A DNA stretch of 5,173 bases from an uncultured Hyphomicrobiales bacterium. GTDB lineage: Bacteria; Pseudomonadota; Alphaproteobacteria; Rhizobiales; Aestuariivirgaceae. Below the pieces are notes generated by a model, which saw nothing but the letters and a program-made list of their open reading frames with translations, searched no databases and was not told the origin of the DNA. The stretch lies in assembly GCA_903930095.1 (NCBI GenBank), contig CAIYXE010000467.1, forward strand, positions 1 to 5,173, given 5' to 3'. A program made the position numbers and the translations under genes. This document shows, in pieces, positions 1 through 5,173 of the stretch. Within the stretch, counting starts at the first letter, position 1. Each line of letters opens with the position of its first letter.

Positions 1-1217
1 GCAGCGACACGCGCGGCCTCGAGCCCTGCCGGCCCGCCGCCCACGATGGCGACTTTGCGCTTCGGGCCCGGGCCTGGCGCGACTTTCTGCGGCAGGGCCG
101 TCTCCCGGCCCGTTGCGGGATTGTGCAGGCAGAAGGCGGCGCGCCCGGCATAGATGCGGTCGATGCAATAGGCGGCACCCACGCAGGGGCGGATGCGCTC
201 GGGTGTTCTAGCCAGAAGCTTCTGCACGATGTGAGGGTCGGCCATGTGGGCGCGCGTCATGCCGACGAGATCGACCGCGCCGGATTCGATGGCGTAGGCC
301 GCCGTCGAGAGATCGGCCACGCGCCCAGCATGGATCACGGGCGCACCCACTTCGGCGCGGAAGGAAGCGACATCCGCCAGATAGGTGCCGAGCGGAACGG
401 ACATGCCGCCGATGACCTTAGAGATGCCCCAGGTGGTGGACGCCGCGATGCCGTTGAGATTGAGAAGGTCGTAAAGGCCGTCGACATAGAGCGACTTCGC
501 AACGGCAAGGCACTCCGCACGGTCTGGACCGCCTTCGCACGATTCATCAATGGCCATGCGCAGCGAGAGAAGAAAACCTGAGGGCGCCTTGCTGCGGATG
601 TCCTGCAGGATGCGCTTGAGGAAGCGCATGCGGTTCTCGAGCGAGCCACCATATTCATCGGTTCTGAAATTGGCGTTGGGCGCGAGGAACTGACCCGGCA
701 GATGCGAGGGCACGAATACTTCGACGCCATCCAGACTGCCCTCGGCGCAGCGCACCGCTGCATCGCCATAGGAGGCAACGACTCGATCGATGTCCTCGAT
801 CTCCATGGCGCGCGGCACGGCGTGATGAGCGGGATCGCGGACGGAGGAGGGCGCGATGGGTGCGATCCAGTCGCCATCCTCGCCACTGGTGCGGCGGCCC
901 ATGTGCGAGATCTGGCACATGAGCTTCGCGCCATAGCCATGGATGCGCTTTGCAAAGGCCTGGAAATGCGGGATCACCGCATCGGTCGAAACGTCGATCT
1001 GGTTGTAGATGGCACTCACTTCCGGCGAGACGATGGATGACCCGCCGAACATGGTCATGGCGATGCCGCCCTTGGCCTTTTCCTCGTGATAGCGCTGGTA
1101 GCGTTCCCCGGGCATCCCGCTCTCGGCGAAGCCCGGCGCGTGGGAGGTGCTGACGATGCGGTTGCGGAAGCCAGTGCCTTTGATCTCAAAGGGCTTCAGC
1201 AGCACATCAAGACTCAT
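1..1217 (-). CDS. FMN/Fe-S amine oxidoreductase, DgcA/StcD/TMADH-like demethylase (partial, 3' end beyond window)
   Basis: This is the first 405 residues of an NADH:flavin oxidoreductase fused to a dinucleotide-binding domain. The open frame runs off the window edge. Residues 1 to about 330 form the old-yellow-enzyme-type FMN barrel, with NRIVSTSH at 19-26, QISHMGRR near 110-117, HLPGQFLAP at 172-180 and DEYGGSLENR just after. A cysteine cluster follows at C345, C351 and C363. A Rossmann start, VAIVGGGPAG at 389-398, opens the second domain. This layout is that of trimethylamine dehydrogenase, 2,4-dienoyl-CoA reductase and the DgcA/StcD demethylases of dimethylglycine and N-methylproline. The first and last are the better fit because an MttB homologue precedes it. 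The likely reaction is oxidative N-demethylation of a small amine in the cytoplasm. There is no cysteine where TMADH binds FMN covalently (A27 here), and position 348 is Ala where TMADH has a cluster Cys. The ATG has a strong AAGGAGG five bases upstream, inside the preceding gene, so translation is probably coupled. The family is secure; the substrate is inferred. Confidence 0.9.
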   Translation of the reverse strand, partial: MSLDVLLKPFEIKGTGFRNRIVSTSHAPGFAESGMPGERYQRYHEEKAKGGIAMTMFGGSSIVSPEVSAIYNQIDVSTDAVIPHFQAFAKRIHGYGAKLMCQISHMGRRTSGEDGDWIAPIAPSSVRDPAHHAVPRAMEIEDIDRVVASYGDAAVRCAEGSLDGVEVFVPSHLPGQFLAPNANFRTDEYGGSLENRMRFLKRILQDIRSKAPSGFLLSLRMAIDESCEGGPDRAECLAVAKSLYVDGLYDLLNLNGIAASTTWGISKVIGGMSVPLGTYLADVASFRAEVGAPVIHAGRVADLSTAAYAIESGAVDLVGMTRAHMADPHIVQKLLARTPERIRPCVGAAYCIDRIYAGRAAFCLHNPATGRETALPQKVAPGPGPKRKVAIVGGGPAGLEAARVA

Positions 1218-2766
1218 GCACGCCTCCTTCTTCCTTACGCCTTGCGACGAAGGCATCAAGCGCATTGATGACGGCGGGGTCAAGTTGCTGCGGCTGGTGC
1301 GAGTCGATCAGGTGCCTGGCGATGACGGAAGCCCGCGCCATCGCGTCCTGTTTGCCCGACGCCAGCCAGTTGCCGTAGTTCTGCCAGTCCGAAACGAGCG
1401 GCGTGTAGAAGGCGGTCTGGTAGCGTTCGAGTGTGTGCGGCGTGCCGAAGAAATGCCCGCCGGGGCCGACATCGCGGATGGCGTCGAGGGCGAGTTCGGC
1501 AACGTTCACTTCGATGGGCTTGAAGCATTCGGCAAGGCCCTGCAGGATTTCGGCATCGACCACAAGCTTCTCGAAAGAGGCACAGAGCCCGCCTTCGAGC
1601 CAGCCTGCCGCATGCATCACCAGGTTAGCGTGCCCCAGCACAGCACCCCACAGGGCGAATGTCGTTTCATAGATGCTCTGGGCATCTGCGGAGGTGGAGG
1701 CATTACCGCCGGAGGAGCGGTAGGGAATGCTATAGCGCCGCGCCAGCTGGCCGCTGGCAATTACGCAGCGGAAATACTCCGGCGTACCCATGGCGGGAGC
1801 ACCCGTCTTCATGTCCACGTTGGACGTGTAGGCGCCATAGAGGACAGGCGTGCCCGGCTCGATCATCTGCGTGAGGACGATGCCGCATAGCGCTTCCGCA
1901 TTCTGCTGGGCAAGTGAGCCTGCAAGTGTCACGGGCGCCATGGCGCCTGCCAGCGTGAAGGGCGTGATGCAGATCGGTTGGCGTGCGCGTGCCATCGCGA
2001 TCATGCCTTCCAGCATCGCGCCTTCGATGCGAAGGGGCGAACTGGTGTTGACGACGGTATACATGCTCGGCACATTGCGAAGCTGCTCGCGCGTGAGGCC
2101 CTTGAGAATGCACATCATCTCGAGGGCATCCTCGATGCGCTCGCGGCCGAGGCAATAGGGGTGGAAGACCTTGTCGGTCAGCAGCGCGAATTCCCGCAGG
2201 CAATCGAGATGACGCACGGAAGCCGGCACGTCGACTGGTTCGACCGGATAGCCGCCAAAGAAGTTGATGGCGTTGAGGCCATGCCCGATCTTCACGAAAT
2301 TGCGGAAGTCCTCGAAGGTTCCGGCGTGCCGGTCTTGGCCGAGCCCTGAGCAGTTTGGCGCACTCGACACGCATCCGAAGACCACGTTCTCGCCGCCGAT
2401 CGCGAGGTCACGACCCGGACCCCGGCCCGTGATGGTGAAATGCTGCGGTGCGAGCCCGACATGGTGCTCCACCACCTCGCGGCCGAACCGCACGCGCTCC
2501 TCTCCTGGGCGGACATCTGCGCCACACCGCGCGGCAATTTCGCGCATCACCGGCGACATCAGGTCGACGCCGATCTCCTCCAAAATGGTAACCGATGCCT
2601 CGTGAATGGCTTCGATGGCTTCGCCGGACAAGGGCATGAGCGGCGGCATCGAATAATGCCCGACCGAGAAGGCCCGCTGTGCCGGCCCTCTTGCCGCCGA
2701 GCGCGCCGCGCGGTCGATGTTGCGCGTCCGCCCTGTTCTCGGTGGCGTGGCTGCGTCAGTGGTCAT
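1207..2766 (-). CDS. MttB-superfamily (non-pyrrolysine) corrinoid-dependent methyltransferase
   Basis: This is a complete 519-residue protein of the trimethylamine methyltransferase (MttB) superfamily, of usual family length. Family signs are an Arg-rich N-terminal tail (about 10-31), GEAIEAIHEASVTILEEIGV at 48-67, and the barrel segments HPYCLGRERIEDALEMM at 202-218 and FTLAGAMAPVTLAG at 270-283. Further signs are SSGGNASTSADAQSIYE at 351-367 and the C-terminal GPGGHFFGTPHTLERYQTAF at 434-453. The archaeal trimethylamine enzymes carry pyrrolysine encoded by in-frame TAG. This frame has no internal stop, so it belongs with the non-Pyl members, of which MtgB, MtpB, MtcB and MtyB demethylate glycine betaine, proline betaine, carnitine and gamma-butyrobetaine. 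The expected role is methyl transfer from a quaternary amine to a corrinoid protein in the cytoplasm. The substrate is unknown, and neither the corrinoid protein nor its methyl acceptor is in view. An in-frame TAG at 2784-2782 excludes starts further upstream. The ATG at 2766 has only a weak purine-rich Shine-Dalgarno. A start at Met40 is possible but would lose the family's basic tail. Confidence 0.92.
   Translation of the reverse strand: MTTDAATPPRTGRTRNIDRAARSAARGPAQRAFSVGHYSMPPLMPLSGEAIEAIHEASVTILEEIGVDLMSPVMREIAARCGADVRPGEERVRFGREVVEHHVGLAPQHFTITGRGPGRDLAIGGENVVFGCVSSAPNCSGLGQDRHAGTFEDFRNFVKIGHGLNAINFFGGYPVEPVDVPASVRHLDCLREFALLTDKVFHPYCLGRERIEDALEMMCILKGLTREQLRNVPSMYTVVNTSSPLRIEGAMLEGMIAMARARQPICITPFTLAGAMAPVTLAGSLAQQNAEALCGIVLTQMIEPGTPVLYGAYTSNVDMKTGAPAMGTPEYFRCVIASGQLARRYSIPYRSSGGNASTSADAQSIYETTFALWGAVLGHANLVMHAAGWLEGGLCASFEKLVVDAEILQGLAECFKPIEVNVAELALDAIRDVGPGGHFFGTPHTLERYQTAFYTPLVSDWQNYGNWLASGKQDAMARASVIARHLIDSHQPQQLDPAVINALDAFVARRKEEGGVHES
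1223..1229 (-). promoter_or_regulatory. Ribosome binding site of the oxidoreductase gene
   Basis: AAGGAGG lies five bases upstream of the ATG at 1217, within the last codons of the methyltransferase gene. It fixes the start of the oxidoreductase, whose first residues (MSLDVLLKPFEIKG) fit the normal N-terminus of the flavin-barrel family. With the 11-nt gene overlap, this suggests ribosomes finishing the upstream gene re-initiate here. Confidence 0.8.
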
Positions 2767-2862
2767 TGATACGTCTCGTCTCTACCGGATTCCGGATCAT
2801 TGTATCACGAGAGGCGGGGCGTTGGCCCCGGCCCGGACTGTTGGCTGGCAATGAACCTTTGC
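2767..2862 (-). other. 96-nt intercistronic gap with hairpin and nested inverted repeats
   Basis: This is the largest gap in the window, between the binding-protein stop and the methyltransferase start. On the transcribed strand it first gives a GC hairpin (2830-2815: CGGGGC, CAAC loop, GCCCCG), extendable by a few pairs across a one-base bulge. It lies about 33 nt after the stop codon. No T-run follows, so it is a poor intrinsic terminator and could instead be an intercistronic stabiliser or attenuator. Further on, 6-base arms at 2807-2812 and 2774-2779 (TCTCGT/ACGAGA) flank a smaller palindrome at 2785-2795 (CCGGA, T, TCCGG). A TACAAT hexamer on the minus strand at about 2805-2800 resembles a -10 box but has no convincing -35. 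No function can be assigned from one sequence. Confidence 0.3.
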
Positions 2863-4425
2863 TCAGCCTTTGAACCACCAGCGTTCCATCGCACGGTTGC
2901 CGTCAATAGGTGCATTGTTGGCAATCTGGCCATGGCCGACCTTGGACGACATGGCGAAGACTTGGTTCTGGAACATCGGAACGATCGAGTTGCCGTCATC
3001 GCGCACGATCTGCTGCATCTCGCGATACATCTCCGCGCGCTTGGCCTCGTCAAGTTCGCTGCGCGCAGCAACGAGCATCTGGTCGAACTTCTCGCTCGAG
3101 AACTGGCTTTCGTTCCAGTCGACGCCAGAGGCATAGGCGGCGGAGAAGATCATGTCCGGCGTCGGGCGCGCCACCCAGAGGGTGATGCAGAAGGGCTCCT
3201 TGTTCCATACGTTGGACCAGTAGCCGTCACTGGGCGCCTTGTTGACCGTGATCTCGATTCCGGCCTTGCGGGCCTGTTCGGCAAAGAGCAGGCAGGCGTC
3301 GGTGGCGCCGGCAAAGGCTGCCTCGGAACCGAAGAGTTCGACCTTGAGGTCCGAGAGGCCGGCCTGCTTGAGATGGAATTTCGCCTTGTCCGCATCATAG
3401 GCGCGCTGCTCGATATTGGCCCAGTAGGGCATGTTCTGGCCCACAGGATGATCATTGCCCAGGGTGCCCTGGCCGCGCATGATCGTGTCGATCAGCGCCT
3501 GCCTGTCGATGGCGTGCTTGAGCGCGAGGCGCACATCCTTGTTCTCGAAGGGCTTGGCGGAATTCCGCATCGGCAGGGTGACGTGCGAACTGCTGGGAAT
3601 GCTCTGGACCGAGATGTCCGGATTGCTCTTCAGCAGATCGACCAGCACCGGGCTCAAGTCGTGCAGCACGTCGATTTCCCCGGCCATCAGAGCATTGGAA
3701 CGCGCCGTGGCATCGAGTATCGCCCGCATCTCGCCTGTGTCGAAAAAGGCCCTGTCGTTCCGGAAGAAGTTCTCGAAGCGCTTGAGCTTGGCCGAAACGC
3801 CGGGAACGAATTCTTCCAGCCTGTAGGCTCCCGTGCCACCCTTGCTCCAGTCGATCTTGCCTTCGCCATCGGCCGGCAGGATCACGAAGTGATAGTCGGT
3901 CATGATGTAGGCGAAGTCGGCATTGCCGCCGGTTAGGTCGAGGACCACATTGTCGCCATCGGCGGTGATCTTGTCGATACCGGAGAGCAGCGACTTGCCG
4001 CCCGACTTCGAACTCTCGCCCCGGTGATGATTGATGGACGCCACCACGTCACTGGCGGTCAGTGTCTTGCCGTTGTGGAATTCCACACCCTTGCGCAGCT
4101 TGAACACCCAGCGCTTGGCACCGGGTTCGGCCTGCCATGACTCCGCAAGCTCTCCGCCGAGCTTTCCGTCGGGCATGATCTCGACGAGATAGCTGCCGGT
4201 GGTGTGGTTGATGATGTCCATGAAGGAGTTGTTGGTGGTCGAGGGATCGAGAGAGTCGCCGGTGTGACCGTCGCCGATGCCGAAGCGGGCGTGGCCGCCG
4301 CGCTTGGGTTCTGCCCGCGCCGCGGATGGCGCAAGGAACGGCTGCGTCGCCGCCATGGCCGCCGTGCCCTTGAGCAGCTGCCGGCGGTCCAGAACACCTG
4401 ACCTCCAGAATTCAATCCCGTTCAT
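2863..4425 (-). CDS. ABC transporter solute-binding protein, family 5 (DppA/OppA type), Tat-exported
   Basis: This is a complete 520-residue periplasmic binding protein, SBP_bac_5 family, of normal family length. The N-terminus is a twin-arginine signal: DRRQLLKG at 13-20, a hydrophobic stretch to about 31, and a likely signal peptidase site after ARA38. The mature protein shows the family's order of motifs: LAESWQAEPGAKRWVFKLRK around 93-112, FHNGKTLTASDVVASI at 116-131, GTGAYRLEEFVPG at 197-209, and PFENKDVRLALKHAIDR at 292-308. The C-terminal lobe ends near MFQNQVFAMSSKV at 484-496. It would capture a substrate in the periplasm and hand it to an ABC permease. Relatives bind peptides, opines, nickel, heme, sugars and other small molecules, so the fold does not give the ligand. 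The surrounding catabolic genes suggest a methylated amine, betaine or small peptide-like compound. No permease or ATPase gene follows, as the next gene is the methyltransferase. The start is supported by AAGGAGGG seven to eight bases upstream. Confidence 0.93.
   Translation of the reverse strand: MNGIEFWRSGVLDRRQLLKGTAAMAATQPFLAPSAARAEPKRGGHARFGIGDGHTGDSLDPSTTNNSFMDIINHTTGSYLVEIMPDGKLGGELAESWQAEPGAKRWVFKLRKGVEFHNGKTLTASDVVASINHHRGESSKSGGKSLLSGIDKITADGDNVVLDLTGGNADFAYIMTDYHFVILPADGEGKIDWSKGGTGAYRLEEFVPGVSAKLKRFENFFRNDRAFFDTGEMRAILDATARSNALMAGEIDVLHDLSPVLVDLLKSNPDISVQSIPSSSHVTLPMRNSAKPFENKDVRLALKHAIDRQALIDTIMRGQGTLGNDHPVGQNMPYWANIEQRAYDADKAKFHLKQAGLSDLKVELFGSEAAFAGATDACLLFAEQARKAGIEITVNKAPSDGYWSNVWNKEPFCITLWVARPTPDMIFSAAYASGVDWNESQFSSEKFDQMLVAARSELDEAKRAEMYREMQQIVRDDGNSIVPMFQNQVFAMSSKVGHGQIANNAPIDGNRAMERWWFKG
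4312..4425 (-). other. Twin-arginine (Tat) signal peptide of the binding protein
   Basis: The first 38 residues have a charged lead, the RR pair at 14-15 in DRRQLLKG, an Ala-rich hydrophobic core of moderate strength, and AAR-A before E39 as a signal peptidase I site. A Tat signal implies export after folding. There is no lipobox cysteine, so the mature protein should be soluble in the periplasm. The cleavage position is a prediction from pattern only. Confidence 0.75.
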
Positions 4426-4490
4426 GTCGTTCCCTCCTTGGTGTTATGCCCTGTTGTTGCGGGCGCTGGCTTCTTGACGTGTCGAGCCTG
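4426..4490 (-). other. 65-nt intercistronic gap between M24 and binding-protein genes
   Basis: The gap holds the binding-protein ribosome site next to the start codon. Otherwise it shows no stem followed by a T-run, no recognisable promoter pair and no repeat. Its shortness and lack of a terminator favour co-transcription of the two genes. Confidence 0.6.
4433..4439 (-). promoter_or_regulatory. Ribosome binding site of the binding-protein gene
   Basis: AAGGAGG followed by a further G lies seven bases before the ATG at 4425. It is the strongest Shine-Dalgarno in the window together with that of the oxidoreductase. This suits high expression of a periplasmic binding protein and fixes the start so that the full Tat signal is kept. 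Confidence 0.8.
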
Positions 4491-5173
4491 TCAGCAATCC
4501 TCCCACGGGAAAGTGTCCAGCCGGACAGGGCCGTCTTTCGTGATCAGCACCTGCGTCTCCAGCTTGATGCTCTCGGTGCCAGGCGCTGCCATGAGGCTTT
4601 CGACGCAGACCACCATGTTTTCGTGGAAGTAGCCCTCGCGTGCGCCGAAGTTTCCATCCACGTCGACATGGAGCGGCACCACGGGCCACTCATCCACGAG
4701 GCCTACGCCATGGATCGCGAGCGAGTAGCGGAAGGGCCGATTGATCTCCGGAATCCTCCAGCTCTTCTCGTTGAACTCCGCGAAGCTCATGCCGGCGCGC
4801 AGGATCTCGGTGTTCTGCTGGATCTGGTCGAGTGCCAGACGGTAGAGTCCCTTTTGCGTCGCCGTCATCGGAACATGGCCGCAGGTCCAGGAGCGGCTGA
4901 GATCGGCGCAGTAGCCATATGGCCCGATCATGTCGGTATCGAAGCTGATCATCTCGCCTTCCGAGATGACGCGGTCGGAGGCCTCCTGATACCAGGGATT
5001 GGTGCGGGGGCCCGACGACAGCAGGCGCGCCTCGAACCACTCGCCGCCGGAGCGGATGTTCTCATGGTGGATCTCGGCCCAGATCTCGTTTTCGCTGGCG
5101 CCTGGAACGGAGGCCGCATGCATGCGCCACATGCCGCTCTCGGCGACCCGTATCGTCCACTTCATTAGTTCGA
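4491..5173 (-). CDS. M24-family metallohydrolase/lyase, DddP-like (partial, 5' end beyond window)
   Basis: This is the C-terminal 226 residues of an M24 'pita-bread' protein (the creatinase, prolidase and methionine aminopeptidase fold). The frame stays open to the window edge. Met at 5165 is an internal residue, not the start, because upstream codons remain in frame and the family's N-terminal domain is missing. Counting from that Met, candidate metal ligands are D76, D78, D88, H152, E189 and E203, within FDTDMIGPYGYCADLSRSW at 75-93, HGVGLVDEWP at 152-161 and VVCVESLM at 185-192. The spacing of D76, D78, D88, Y147, H152 and D158 equals that of D295, D297, D307, Y366, H371 and D377 as I recall them for the dimethylsulfoniopropionate lyase DddP. 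The offset implies a protein of about 440 residues, also DddP-like. The two glutamates are shifted by one or two residues. Alternatives are Xaa-Pro aminopeptidase, ectoine hydrolase (DoeA) or a creatinase relative. The fold is secure; DMSP lyase activity is only a possibility. Confidence 0.85.
   Translation of the reverse strand, partial: ELMKWTIRVAESGMWRMHAASVPGASENEIWAEIHHENIRSGGEWFEARLLSSGPRTNPWYQEASDRVISEGEMISFDTDMIGPYGYCADLSRSWTCGHVPMTATQKGLYRLALDQIQQNTEILRAGMSFAEFNEKSWRIPEINRPFRYSLAIHGVGLVDEWPVVPLHVDVDGNFGAREGYFHENMVVCVESLMAAPGTESIKLETQVLITKDGPVRLDTFPWEDC

Noticed and set aside
335..955. Minus-strand open frame of 206 codons within the oxidoreductase region
   Set aside because: It is in a different frame from the oxidoreductase, which reads without a stop from 1217 to the window edge with all flavin-barrel motifs. 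The alternative product is Arg/Ser/Ala-rich low-complexity sequence.
1147..1890. Plus-strand open frame of 247 codons opposite the methyltransferase gene
   Set aside because: The frame overlaps the well-supported MttB homologue across its conserved C-terminal motifs and shows no recognisable domain, so it is a codon-bias artefact.
2800..2805. TACAAT as a -10 box of an internal promoter for the methyltransferase
   Set aside because: No reasonable -35 hexamer lies 16-18 bases upstream. A single hexamer match in 96 nt is weak evidence.
2815..2830. GC hairpin as a rho-independent terminator after the binding-protein gene
   Set aside because: The stem is short and no T-run follows on the transcribed strand, so termination is not supported. 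It is kept only as unexplained structure.
2800..3936. Long plus-strand open frame of 378 codons opposite the binding-protein gene
   Set aside because: It is the antisense shadow of a clear SBP_bac_5 gene in GC-rich DNA. The translation shows no family motif, and no good ribosome site precedes it.
5163..5165. ATG at 5165 as the true start of the M24 gene
   Set aside because: The frame remains open upstream to the window edge, no Shine-Dalgarno is visible, and a start here would remove the family's N-terminal half.
4446..5168. Plus-strand open frame of 240 codons opposite the M24 gene
   Set aside because: It mirrors the M24 reading frame, which carries the metal-ligand motifs. The plus-strand product has no motif.
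1..5173. CRISPR arrays, tRNA/rRNA genes, insertion sequences or attachment sites
   Set aside because: No regularly spaced repeats, cloverleaf-like segments, transposase motifs or terminal inverted repeats were seen. The window is almost fully covered by four metabolic genes.

Overview
The window is GC-rich, densely coding DNA with long spurious antisense frames in third-position-GC style. Its protein families are most familiar from Alphaproteobacteria, especially Hyphomicrobiales/Rhizobiales or Rhodobacterales. That placement is inferred from gene style and families, not from a marker gene. All four genes lie on the minus strand, so transcription runs from high to low coordinates.

In transcription order: (1) 5173-4491, the C-terminal half of an M24 'pita-bread' metalloenzyme, cut by the window edge, whose metal and active-site residues are spaced like those I recall for the DMSP lyase DddP. 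(2) 4425-2863, a complete Tat-exported family 5 (DppA/OppA-type) ABC solute-binding protein. (3) 2766-1207, a complete MttB-superfamily methyltransferase with no in-frame amber codon, hence the non-pyrrolysine type. (4) 1217-1, the N-terminal 405 residues of an FMN/iron-sulfur/dinucleotide-binding amine dehydrogenase or demethylase of the trimethylamine dehydrogenase, dimethylglycine (DgcA) and N-methylproline (StcD) group, cut by the other edge.

The gaps are 65 and 96 nt, and genes 3 and 4 overlap by 11 nt. No clear terminator lies between them, so this is probably one operon or part of one. Only the 96-nt gap before the methyltransferase shows structure: a GC hairpin and small inverted repeats.

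Together the genes look like an uptake and catabolic locus for a methylated onium compound, such as a betaine, N-methylated amino acid or sulfonium analogue. The binding protein would capture the substrate. The MttB-like protein would remove a methyl group to a corrinoid carrier, the flavoprotein would oxidatively remove another, and the M24 enzyme would cleave a C-N, C-S or amide-type bond. The substrate cannot be read from the sequence. The expected partners (corrinoid protein, methyl-acceptor protein, ABC permeases and ATPases) are not in the window.
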